Assembly (NCBI GenBank): GCA_026225015.1
Contig: JAMFRY010000013.1
Span: forward strand, 1 to 6,204
Direction of reading: 5' to 3'
Source: Alphaproteobacteria bacterium
GTDB taxonomy: Bacteria > Pseudomonadota > Alphaproteobacteria > Acetobacterales > Acetobacteraceae
Length of the DNA: 6,204 nucleotides
The translations under genes and the position numbers were made by a program. Under the pieces are notes generated by a model. That model saw nothing but the letters and a program-made list of their open reading frames with translations. It made no database searches and had not been told where the DNA came from. Below, in pieces: positions 1 through 6,032 of the stretch (its first letter is position 1; every line of letters begins with the position of its first letter).

Positions 1-2
1 CG

Positions 3-818
3 ATGCCCTGGATTTCTCCCGGCTCGCCTGCCGGATTATTCTGGTCGAAAGGCGCTGCAGGCGTTTTTGGCTGGCATGTCGGCGTGCATATCCTTCTGCT
101 CCAGGGCATTCTGCCGCAGGGCGTTCTGCCCTGGGCATGGATTACGGTGCTGGGGCCGGCCTGGAGTCTCTCCACCGAATGGCAGTTCTACGTTCTGATG
201 GCGCTGGTTGTTGCGCGACTCAAACCCAGGCATCGGATGACGCAGTTTACCTTTTTGATGCTGGGAATTGGCCTGTGTTATCAGGCAGTTTCGCCGATGC
301 TTCCGGCGTTCTGGCAATTCAGCCGCGCCTTCCTGCCGGATGCGGCGCCCTATTTTGCCCTGGGCCTTGCTTCGGCGATTTGGCTGCGCAGCGGGAACCC
401 AATGCCCTTTTTGCTCTGTCTCGCCACCGTATTCGCTCAGGGCCTGCTTTCCGGAGTTCCTTCCAAGGCGGTTATCAGCCTCGGCTGGGCCGCCGTTCTG
501 CTGGCGCAACGCTATCCGGCGATGCCGTTGCTGCCAAAATTGCTGGACAGCCGGATTGCGCAATATCTTGGCGCGATTTCGTACCCGCTTTATCTGATCA
601 ACCAGCCGGTGCAGCGCGCGAGCGCGATGCTGATTGCGCCTTTGACCCATGGCAGCGCGGTTTTTTTCACTTGGATGTGGCTGCCTGCCGCGCTTGGCCT
701 GCCGATCCTGACCGCAATGGCGCTGCATTATTGGGTGGAGGCGCCGGCGATGCGATTTGGCGCGCCGCGGAAAACGGCGGCCGCATCTTTTCCCGATAAG
801 AACCAGATTATCGCGTAA
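3..818 (+). CDS. Acyltransferase-3 family membrane protein (OafA/YrhL-like), 5' end outside the window
   Basis: This is the C-terminal 271 residues of an integral membrane acyltransferase of the acyltransferase-3 family, which transfers acyl (often acetyl) groups to sugars of surface polysaccharides, lipids or peptidoglycan at the inner membrane. The diagnostic stretch is GPAWSLSTEWQFY (residues 51-63), matching the family's 'WSLs-E-qFY' signature. It is followed by several hydrophobic helices, a late SYPLYLINQP segment (193-202; the family usually has a His where Asn200 is) and a closing HYWVEAPAMRF (242-252). Full-length members are about 350-400 residues. Roughly the first 100, including the usual N-terminal catalytic His/Arg region, are missing, so the true start is almost certainly left of position 1 and the ATG at 3 is internal. 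The frame is otherwise intact and ends at TAA 816-818. The last 11 bp overlap the end of the convergent hemY. The acceptor substrate cannot be told from sequence. Confidence 0.88.
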   Translation: MPWISPGSPAGLFWSKGAAGVFGWHVGVHILLLQGILPQGVLPWAWITVLGPAWSLSTEWQFYVLMALVVARLKPRHRMTQFTFLMLGIGLCYQAVSPMLPAFWQFSRAFLPDAAPYFALGLASAIWLRSGNPMPFLLCLATVFAQGLLSGVPSKAVISLGWAAVLLAQRYPAMPLLPKLLDSRIAQYLGAISYPLYLINQPVQRASAMLIAPLTHGSAVFFTWMWLPAALGLPILTAMALHYWVEAPAMRFGAPRKTAAASFPDKNQIIA

Positions 819-2064
819 TTTGAGCCATGCTTCGGGCGTGATCCGCCGGTAGCGTTCCGCTCGTCGTCCAGGCCAGGGTTCCGGCTTTGCCGCAATTTGA
901 GCAGATGGCGGTCCAGTCCGAAACCTCGCTGGCACAAAAGCTGCACTGCCATTTCGCCGCCGGCGCGTGCGCGGCGGCCGAGATCGTCGCGATGCCCGGA
1001 TCAAGGCTGGACAGAACCGACAAAGCCCGGTTATCGGTAGCGCCGGCCTGGATGGCGGCATTGGCATGACGCTTGGCTTCGCCGGTGAGTTGGGCGGCGA
1101 GCGCCGTTTCGGCCAGCAGCAATTCCGATTCCGGATGGCCTTGTGCGCTCTTTGCAAGTTCCGCCGCCGCCTGCGCGCGTTCGATCGGCGCGGCGATGCC
1201 ATCAAGCCAGGCACCGGCGAGCAGTGGATGCGGGGAGGTCGCCCAGGCTTTGCGTAGCATCTGCCTTGCGGCGCGATCGCGCCCGGTTTTGCGTAACGCT
1301 TTGGCATAAGCGGCGATCGCCGGGGCGAATCCGGGCGCCGCCTTGATGGCCTGCTTGGCATAACGCAGCGCATTCGCCGGCGGTGTCGCGCTCTGCGCGG
1401 CAGCGGTGGCCAAGGCGGCGATCTCCGCCGGATTGCGGGTGAGCGCAAGCGCCGCGCCGAAATCCCGTTTTCTAAGCGCAATCTCCAGGCGCTGGTTTTG
1501 CAGCCATTGGCTGCGCGGATAAGCGTCTCCGGCAGCCAAAACATGGGTTGCGGCGGCATCGTGGTCGCCGCCGGCGAGATGATGCTGCAGCAGGCCGCGA
1601 TGGCCGAGAAATGCATATCCCTTGTGCAGGGTAAGCTGTTCGAATGCCGCATTCGCCTGCTCGGTTTTTCCGGCCAGCCGCGCGGATTCCGCGGTGAGCA
1701 GCAGCAATTGCGGCCGATCGCCGAGCAGGCTGCGCGCTTGCGCCGCCGCGGCCAGAGCGGCGGCCGCATCGCCGGCGGCCAGCGCCACGATCGCGCGATC
1801 CGTCGCCGCCTCTCCCTGTTTCTGCCGCCGCCCGCTGCGCCAGTTGCCAAAGCCGCCAGGAGCGCGCCGCAGGCTGCCGATCAGGCGCAACGACAAGGCG
1901 AGCAGGCCGGTGATGATGCCCAGAATCACGATCGCCGCCGGCACGGAGGTTTCGATCCTATACGGCCCGGACTGCGCGACGAGCGTGCCCGGAATGCTTC
2001 CCAAGCCCCAAGCCAGCGCCAGAAGAACCGCGGCAATCAACAGAAAAGCGATGACGCGCAGCAT
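808..2064 (-). CDS. hemY: HemY-family TPR membrane protein with C-terminal zinc ribbon
   Basis: This 418-residue protein is the last gene of the hem operon. HemY proteins are inner-membrane TPR proteins linked genetically to late heme synthesis; their biochemical role is unsettled, and this is not the protoporphyrinogen oxidase also called HemY in Bacillus. Two N-terminal membrane helices are visible (about 4-22 and 43-63), separated by the family-typical YRIETSV loop (35-41). A basic stretch follows (RRQKQ, 79-83), then Ala-rich helical repeats to about residue 350. The C-terminus adds paired CxxC motifs (Cys374/377 and Cys388/391) flanked by tryptophans (372, 384, 399), a zinc ribbon resembling the rubredoxin-like knuckle at the end of LapB. 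The ATG (2064-2062) shares one base with the mic60 stop (TGATG), with only a weak Shine-Dalgarno, so coupled translation is likely. The stop overlaps the convergent acyltransferase gene. Confidence 0.9.
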   Translation of the reverse strand: MLRVIAFLLIAAVLLALAWGLGSIPGTLVAQSGPYRIETSVPAAIVILGIITGLLALSLRLIGSLRRAPGGFGNWRSGRRQKQGEAATDRAIVALAAGDAAAALAAAAQARSLLGDRPQLLLLTAESARLAGKTEQANAAFEQLTLHKGYAFLGHRGLLQHHLAGGDHDAAATHVLAAGDAYPRSQWLQNQRLEIALRKRDFGAALALTRNPAEIAALATAAAQSATPPANALRYAKQAIKAAPGFAPAIAAYAKALRKTGRDRAARQMLRKAWATSPHPLLAGAWLDGIAAPIERAQAAAELAKSAQGHPESELLLAETALAAQLTGEAKRHANAAIQAGATDNRALSVLSSLDPGIATISAAAHAPAAKWQCSFCASEVSDWTAICSNCGKAGTLAWTTSGTLPADHARSMAQITR

Positions 2065-2948
2065 CAGGCCTGACCCGCCATGGCAATCAACGCCGCCCGC
2101 GCACCGAGCAGGTCACGGGCCTGGATCAGCCAGTCACCCATGGCTGCCTGCGTGCTGGGGCTGAGATTGCCGAGTTCGCTCACCGCCCCGGCCAGATCGC
2201 CTGCATCGAGCAACTCCCTGGCCTGTTCGACGATGCCGGCAGCCGGCGGGCCGATCAGCACTCGCGAGCCCTCGGTGATCGTCACCAGGCCTTCCAGCCG
2301 CGCACGTACCTTGGACCAATAAGAGAAGCCCTCCAACTTCTCCACGCTGGCAATATTGGCGGCGCGCGCGGCTTGGGGGAAACTCAGCACGAGAGCGGCC
2401 TGGGTGGCCGGCGGAGTCGCGGCGAATTTGGCTAAAGCCGGCGGCGCGCCAGGAATATCCCCCAAGGCCTGCCCTGCATCCAGCGCCATGCGGGCCGATT
2501 CCAGCCGGCTCAGCAGCGTCATCTGGCCGGTGATTTTGGTCAGATCGCTATTATTGGCAGCGAGCGTGGCAAGGGTTGCGTGGTCGGCGGCCGATTGCGC
2601 CGTAAGCGCCACGACTTGCGCATTCAGATCGGCGAATTTCTGTGCAAGATCGGCCTGCACGGTCACGCTGTCGGGCGCCGGCTGCGCGTGGTTGGCGTAA
2701 AGCTGCAAACCGGTCACCTGCGCCTGCAATACGGCAATCGGAGTCGCATTGTCGGGGATCGACTGTTGCAGCCGGTATAGATAGCCCTCGCCGGCCGCCA
2801 GGATCAGAAACCCGATCATCCCCAGGACCGGCCAGAAATTGCGGCGCGCAGCTTGCGGCCTTGGTGCGGGCGGTGGAGGTGCGGCCAACTTAGGCGCGCC
2901 TTGCAAAAATTCCGGCGGCAATGGTGGGATTGGCTCATACTCGCTCAT
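2064..2948 (-). CDS. Mitofilin/Mic60-like inner-membrane protein
   Basis: This 294-residue protein is a probable alphaproteobacterial homologue of mitochondrial Mic60 (mitofilin), which shapes inner-membrane invaginations and contacts the outer membrane. The architecture fits: a short Pro-rich cytoplasmic N-terminus (residues 5-33), one membrane helix (about 38-58), a periplasmic Ala/Gln-rich helical region likely to form a coiled coil (about 70-150), and a C-terminal mitofilin-like domain. The key stretch is WSKVRARLEGLVTI (residues about 208-221), followed by a two-helix GDLAGAVSELGNL segment and a terminal WLIQARDLL motif, all typical of the mitofilin signature region. It starts 12 bp after hemD, preceded by GGTGA at good spacing, and its TGA shares a base with the hemY ATG. 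The position between hemD and hemY is the conserved one in alphaproteobacteria. Overall sequence is poorly conserved in this family, so the call rests on the C-terminal motif, topology and context. Some annotators would call it a hypothetical protein. Confidence 0.78.
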   Translation of the reverse strand: MSEYEPIPPLPPEFLQGAPKLAAPPPPAPRPQAARRNFWPVLGMIGFLILAAGEGYLYRLQQSIPDNATPIAVLQAQVTGLQLYANHAQPAPDSVTVQADLAQKFADLNAQVVALTAQSAADHATLATLAANNSDLTKITGQMTLLSRLESARMALDAGQALGDIPGAPPALAKFAATPPATQAALVLSFPQAARAANIASVEKLEGFSYWSKVRARLEGLVTITEGSRVLIGPPAAGIVEQARELLDAGDLAGAVSELGNLSPSTQAAMGDWLIQARDLLGARAALIAMAGQA

Positions 2949-2960
2949 TAATCACCAGGC

Positions 2961-3629
2961 TCATTTCAATAATGCCAGCAAATCCGATTCATTGGGCGCC
3001 AATGCGACACGGATCGACTGCCAGGGCAACCCTTGGACTTGCGCGGCGACGGCCGGGCTTAAGGCCAGGGCCTCCATCATCCCGGTACCGGGCGGCCGCA
3101 GGCGGATAAAGGCCTTGGCCGTTTCCGCGGAGTAGAATAACGCTTTTTTGATCTCGCCGGCGGCGAGGGCAGCGCGAATCGCAGGCGGGAGAACCGGCAA
3201 ATTCCGGGTCGTATAGACCTTGCGCCGCAGGACCTTGACGCCATGCGCCCGCAATTGCCGGGCGAGTTCCATTCCATGCCGCTCGCCCACCGCCAGAAGG
3301 TGTGTGCCCCCGATGTTGTGCGCCGCCACCAGCGCCAGCAAGTCATCGGCATCGCCCGAAGCACTCATGACGGAGCAAAAACCCGCCTGTCGCATTTTCG
3401 CGGCGGTGGCGTCGCCAACGCACAAGCAGGGGATGGAGTGAAGCCGCGCCGGCAGCATCGGGATAGCCTGAGCGCTGGTGATGAGGAGCGCGGCGGGATG
3501 CTCCGGCAGAATGGCGGCCAAGGGTTCGATGGTCAGGCATGGCGCCAGAACCGGCTCAAAGCCCATTTTCTTCACTTGGCATGCGGTCGCGCTGGCGCCG
3601 GGCTCAGGCCGGGTGATCAGCAGCTTCAA
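2961..3629 (-). CDS. hemD: Uroporphyrinogen-III synthase HemD (TTG start)
   Basis: HemD is the cytosolic enzyme that closes linear hydroxymethylbilane with inversion of ring D to give uroporphyrinogen III, the branch point for heme, siroheme, cobalamin and chlorophyll. The 222 residues match the usual two-lobed HemD. They carry the N-terminal LLITRPEPGASATA (3-16), LLITSAQAI (48-56, the family's 'TSaNav' strand), CVGDATA (70-76), a VYTTRNLP hinge segment (138-145), LFYSAETAKAF (164-174) and a terminal AxxxESDLLALL. The family has few invariant catalytic residues, so motif order and context carry the call. The start is TTG at 3629-3627, overlapping the hemC stop by four bases (TTGA). The N-terminal motif begins at once, so a later start would cut the fold. 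No convincing Shine-Dalgarno precedes the TTG, which suggests re-initiation by ribosomes finishing hemC. Confidence 0.93.
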   Translation of the reverse strand: MKLLITRPEPGASATACQVKKMGFEPVLAPCLTIEPLAAILPEHPAALLITSAQAIPMLPARLHSIPCLCVGDATAAKMRQAGFCSVMSASGDADDLLALVAAHNIGGTHLLAVGERHGMELARQLRAHGVKVLRRKVYTTRNLPVLPPAIRAALAAGEIKKALFYSAETAKAFIRLRPPGTGMMEALALSPAVAAQVQGLPWQSIRVALAPNESDLLALLK

Positions 3630-4636
3630 GGCGCAAAAATATCGGCCGGGCTGTCGGCTTTCAATGACAGGCCAAGCTCCCGGCCCAAACGCTCGGCATC
3701 TTCCCTTGCGCCCAGGCTGGCGCGCTTGAGCAGAAATGACCCATCGGGGCGCGCGACCAGGCCGGTGATGAGCAGATTGCCATCCTCCGTCAGCCGCGCA
3801 TAGCCGCCGATCGGGGTGCGGCAGGATCCATCCAGCGCCGCCAGCAATGCGCGTTCGGCGGTGGCCACAGCTTTGGCTTCGGGGTCTTCGATGCCCGCCA
3901 GCATGGCGTGCAATTCGCTATCTTCCGAGCGGATGGTAATGCCGACAATGCCCTGGCAGGCGGCGGGCAGCATCAAATCCGGGCTCAAAGGCAAGCTGGC
4001 GCGGTGCTCCAGGCCCAGGCGCTTCAATCCCGCATAGGCCAGAAGCGTTGCCGATACTTCGCCTGCGTCTATTTTCTTGAGCCGGGTTCCGACATTGCCG
4101 CGAAACAGCACGAAATTCAGATCGGGCCTGGCATGTTTCAGCTGCGCCTGCCGCCTCACCGAGGCGGAGCCGATCACCGCACCTTGCGGCAACGCGCCGT
4201 AGGGATCGGCGGCGTCGTATCCAGTGCTACACGCAGGCAGGATCAGCACATCGCGCGCGTCTTCACGTTTGAGCGTGCAGGCCAAAGTGATGCCGGGCGG
4301 CAGTTCGGTTTCCAGGTCCTTCAGGCTATGGACCGCGAAATCGATTTGGCCTGACGCAAGGGCTTCGTGGATTTCCTTGGCGAACAACCCCTTGCCGCCG
4401 ATTTCCGCCAGTGGCCGGTCCTGCACCGCATCGCCGGTGGTGGTGATGATATGCTCCTCGAACACCTCCATGCCGCGCAGCACGGGGCAGAAATAGCGAA
4501 GCAACTCAAGAAAATTCGCGGTCTGCGCGCGCGCCAGCGGCGAGCCGCGGGTGCCCACCTTCAACGGCAATCCGCGCCGGTGCGGTTTGACGTTGGGTGT
4601 GTTTGAAGGCGGGGTGAAGCCGGGCGCGGATGTCAT
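3626..4636 (-). CDS. hemC: Porphobilinogen deaminase (hydroxymethylbilane synthase) HemC
   Basis: HemC polymerises four porphobilinogens into hydroxymethylbilane in the cytosol, using a covalently bound dipyrromethane cofactor. All hallmarks are present in 336 residues: KVGTRGSPLARAQ (26-38), AVHSLKDLETELPPG with the catalytic Asp107, SASVRRQAQL with substrate-binding Arg161/Arg162, FRGNVGTRLKK (178-188), and GSCRTPIGGYA with the cofactor-attaching Cys272. In the conserved 'GQG' element the first Gly is Cys (AACQGIVGI, 225-233), a mild variation. The protein has about 24 extra residues (Ser, Pro and basic) before the first beta strand compared with a typical HemC. The ATG at 4636 is the earliest possible because an in-frame TAG lies at 4648-4646; a TTG just before KVGTRG could give a shorter form. 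It is the first gene of the operon, divergent from the SCO gene, and its TGA overlaps the hemD start. Confidence 0.97.
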   Translation of the reverse strand: MTSAPGFTPPSNTPNVKPHRRGLPLKVGTRGSPLARAQTANFLELLRYFCPVLRGMEVFEEHIITTTGDAVQDRPLAEIGGKGLFAKEIHEALASGQIDFAVHSLKDLETELPPGITLACTLKREDARDVLILPACSTGYDAADPYGALPQGAVIGSASVRRQAQLKHARPDLNFVLFRGNVGTRLKKIDAGEVSATLLAYAGLKRLGLEHRASLPLSPDLMLPAACQGIVGITIRSEDSELHAMLAGIEDPEAKAVATAERALLAALDGSCRTPIGGYARLTEDGNLLITGLVARPDGSFLLKRASLGAREDAERLGRELGLSLKADSPADIFAP

Positions 4637-4661
4637 CGGGCTGCTCTAGATCAACATCCAA

Positions 4662-4678
4662 GCAAATGGAACATTTGC
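4662..4678. repeat. 17-bp perfect palindrome, candidate operator
   Basis: GCAAATG (4662-4668) and CATTTGC (4672-4678) are exact inverted copies around a 3-bp GAA spacer. The site is AT-rich against its GC-rich surroundings and lies 25 bp upstream of the hemC ATG. The odd spacer and 17-bp length suit a dimeric regulator. GCAAAT...ATTTGC resembles, from memory, the Fur/Mur-type palindromes reported in alphaproteobacteria, which would make sense for heme genes, but the regulator's identity is a guess. Confidence 0.55.
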
Positions 4679-4696
4679 CGCAATCGGCTTGCGGCA
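4676..4696. repeat. 21-bp GC-rich inverted repeat (8-bp arms)
   Basis: TGCCGCAA (4676-4683) and TTGCGGCA (4689-4696) are exact reverse complements separated by TCGGC. The repeat ends 26 bp before the SCO start codon and shares 4676-4678 with the right arm of the neighbouring palindrome. It could be a second operator or an mRNA hairpin in either leader. No T-tract follows on either strand, so it is not a simple intrinsic terminator. Confidence 0.55.
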
Positions 4697-4722
4697 TCCG
4701 GGCGTGAAGGGCACAAGGCCGC

Positions 4723-5373
4723 ATGACTCGTCGATTTGGTCTGGCGCTGGTTTTGCCGATTTATCTGCTGCTTGCGGCCTGCAACCATGATCTCTCGCCG
4801 CAGGATGTCAGCATTGCCGGGCTGGTGCCGGCGCTCGCCTTGAACATGCAGGATGTAAATACCGGCAAACCCGTCACCGCGGCGGATTTTCGCGGCCGCG
4901 TCACGTTGCTGTATTTCGGCTACACCAACTGCCCGGACGTGTGCCCCGCCACGCTTTATAATATCGACAAGATCCTGCGCCGGCTGGGGCCGCTTGGAGC
5001 CCAAGTCGATTTCCTCTTCGTTACGGTTGACCCTGACCGCGACAGCCCTTCGGCGCTACTGCAATATGTCAGCCTGTTCGGCCCGAATATCATCGGCCTG
5101 CGCGGCACGGCCGACCAGCTTTTCTCCCTGGCGCGGCGCTACCGCGTGGTGTTCTCGGTAACCAAACCCAGCGCGACGACGGCCTATCAGGTAACCCATT
5201 CGGCGGCGATTTATGTGTTCGACGCCAAGGGTCAGGCGCAGTTTTTGATCGCCGGGCTGGATACGGCCGCGCCTGATATTGCGGGCATCACGGCCGATCT
5301 GCGCAGCGTCATCGAAGGCCAAGCACCGGTTTCGTGGCTGGACCGGATGGCGGATTTAATTTCGGCAAGTTAG
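4723..5373 (+). CDS. SCO1/SenC/PrrC-family copper-binding lipoprotein
   Basis: This is a thioredoxin-fold protein of the SCO family, which binds copper or acts as a thiol reductase to help assemble the CuA centre of cytochrome c oxidase on the periplasmic face. The 216 residues begin with a basic end (TRR), a hydrophobic run and the lipobox LAAC (17-20), predicting lipid attachment at Cys20. The SCO signature follows: ADFRGRVTLLYFGYTNC (54-70), the copper-binding CPDVC (Cys70, Cys74), FVTVDPDRDSP (99-109) and the third ligand His159 in VTHSAAIYVFD. All three ligands are present, so it should be functional. The ATG at 4723 is the first after an in-frame TGA (4705-4707), with AAGG just upstream. 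It is divergent from hemC, so its expression may be tied to heme synthesis. The oxidase genes it would serve are not in the window. Confidence 0.94.
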   Translation: MTRRFGLALVLPIYLLLAACNHDLSPQDVSIAGLVPALALNMQDVNTGKPVTAADFRGRVTLLYFGYTNCPDVCPATLYNIDKILRRLGPLGAQVDFLFVTVDPDRDSPSALLQYVSLFGPNIIGLRGTADQLFSLARRYRVVFSVTKPSATTAYQVTHSAAIYVFDAKGQAQFLIAGLDTAAPDIAGITADLRSVIEGQAPVSWLDRMADLISAS

Positions 5374-5389
5374 AGCGCGGCGTAGGCGG

Positions 5390-5932
5390 CAGGATGTTAA
5401 CGGGGTCTGGCCGTCGATGCTGCTTGCCGCGCATGCCTTGGCGCATTTCGGCGATACGTCGCGCCGGGTTTACCTGTGCAACACCTTCAAGGGGATGCCT
5501 CGGCCCGATGAGGTCGATAAGAGATGGGACGGCGTGCCAGCTTTGCCGACTTGGCAGCATTACCGGCAGAATGGAAGAATCTGGTGTTTCGGTTGAACCC
5601 AGGATCACGTGCGGGAGGTTGTGGTTTCATCGGGCTACCCGGAAGACAAATTCGTGTTTGTGCCGGGAAAAGTCGACGACACTTTGCCGGGGACGCTGGA
5701 GGGGAAGATCAGTCTGCTGCGCCTGGACACCGATTTCTACAGCTCGACCTACCACAAATTATTGCATCTTTATCCGCTGCTATCTGTGGCCGGTATCCTC
5801 ATCATCGACGATTACGGCGCCTTCCAGCGCGCAAAACTCGCGACCGACCAGGTCATTGCCGAGAACAGGTTGAAGTTGTTTTTGACTCGCATGAGTGTGG
5901 GCGTGCGCCTGGCGGTGAAGCCTGAGGCGTGA
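5390..5932 (+). pseudogene. Degraded TylF/MycF-type O-methyltransferase remnant
   Basis: One reading frame (phase of 5402) shows TylF-like homology across an internal stop. The first part reads GVW, then SMLLAAHALAHFGDTSRR, then an altered NTFKGMPRP (the family has DTFEGM). TGA at 5594-5596 interrupts it. The frame resumes, without a shift, as VREVVVSSGYPEDK, FVPGKVDDTLP, LLRLDTDFYSST (metal-binding Asp region near 5726) and ILIIDDYG (Asp pair near 5807), and ends with RLAVKPEA and TGA 5930-5932. TylF/MycF enzymes are SAM- and metal-dependent sugar O-methyltransferases of about 250 residues. Here only about 180 codons remain, the N-terminal third is gone, and the expected WRGG motif lacks its RGG. 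Homology begins about 16 bp after the SCO stop. GTG at 5609 could in principle start the last 107 residues, but that piece lacks most of the SAM site. The pseudogene call is firm; the former substrate is unknown. Confidence 0.82.
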
Positions 5933-6018
5933 GCTCTGGCTCTGCTGCGTCGGCTTCGTGAAATCAACTATATTGTCGGTCGTGGGTGTGAGTTTCTGCT
6001 TTGCGGCCCAAGGACGAA

Positions 6019-6032
6019 CCCGCTCGCGCGGG
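6019..6032. repeat. Short GC-rich hairpin, candidate IS end structure
   Basis: CCCGC (6019-6023) and GCGGG (6028-6032) can pair around a TCGC loop. Small terminal hairpins are known at rolling-circle IS ends (terIS/oriIS), and this one lies about 110 bp upstream of the integrase start, so it is a candidate end structure. A 5-bp stem in GC-rich DNA can occur by chance. Confidence 0.35.

Larger units (their letters stand above)
4637..4722. promoter_or_regulatory. Shared divergent hemC / SCO intergenic control region
   Basis: These 86 bp are the only non-coding sequence between two divergently transcribed genes, so the hem operon promoter (minus) and the SCO promoter (plus) must lie here or extend into the opposing genes. 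Both reading frames are closed by stops inside it (TAG 4648-4646 for hemC, TGA 4705-4707 for SCO), which fixes the boundaries. I see no convincing sigma-70 -35/-10 pair on either strand. Two perfect inverted repeats occupy the centre (4662-4678 and 4676-4696). AAGG at 4707-4710 and 4715-4718 are the candidate Shine-Dalgarno elements for the SCO gene. That promoters lie here is inferred from gene orientation; the repeats are seen directly. Confidence 0.6.

Noticed and set aside
36..1850. A very long minus-strand open frame (604 codons) across the acyltransferase and hemY
   Set aside because: Its translation is Arg/Pro-rich and low in family motifs, as expected from the antisense or shifted frame of GC-rich genes, and it conflicts with two well-supported genes.
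1498..2164. Plus-strand open frames of 180-191 codons opposite hemY
   Set aside because: They are antisense shadows of hemY with Arg/Gln/Ala-rich composition, no recognisable domain and no convincing ribosome binding site.
4676..4696. The GC-rich inverted repeat as an intrinsic terminator
   Set aside because: It lies between two divergent starts, not after a gene, and no T-tract follows it on either strand.
4651..5004. A 117-codon minus-strand frame overlapping the SCO gene
   Set aside because: It is antisense to a clear SCO1/SenC coding sequence and shows no domain of its own.
5594..5596. TGA inside the TylF frame as a selenocysteine codon
   Set aside because: TylF enzymes have no Cys/Sec at this point, no selenocysteine insertion hairpin is evident after it, and the gene shows other damage, so a nonsense mutation is simpler.
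5334..5873. A 179-codon plus-strand frame starting inside the SCO gene and running through the methyltransferase remnant
   Set aside because: It is out of frame with both the SCO gene and the TylF homology; the TylF motifs appear only in the other phase.
5609..5932. The C-terminal 107-codon piece as an independent small gene
   Set aside because: It begins at a GTG in the middle of a methyltransferase domain, lacks most of the SAM-binding region and has no good ribosome binding site; it is better read as part of the pseudogene.
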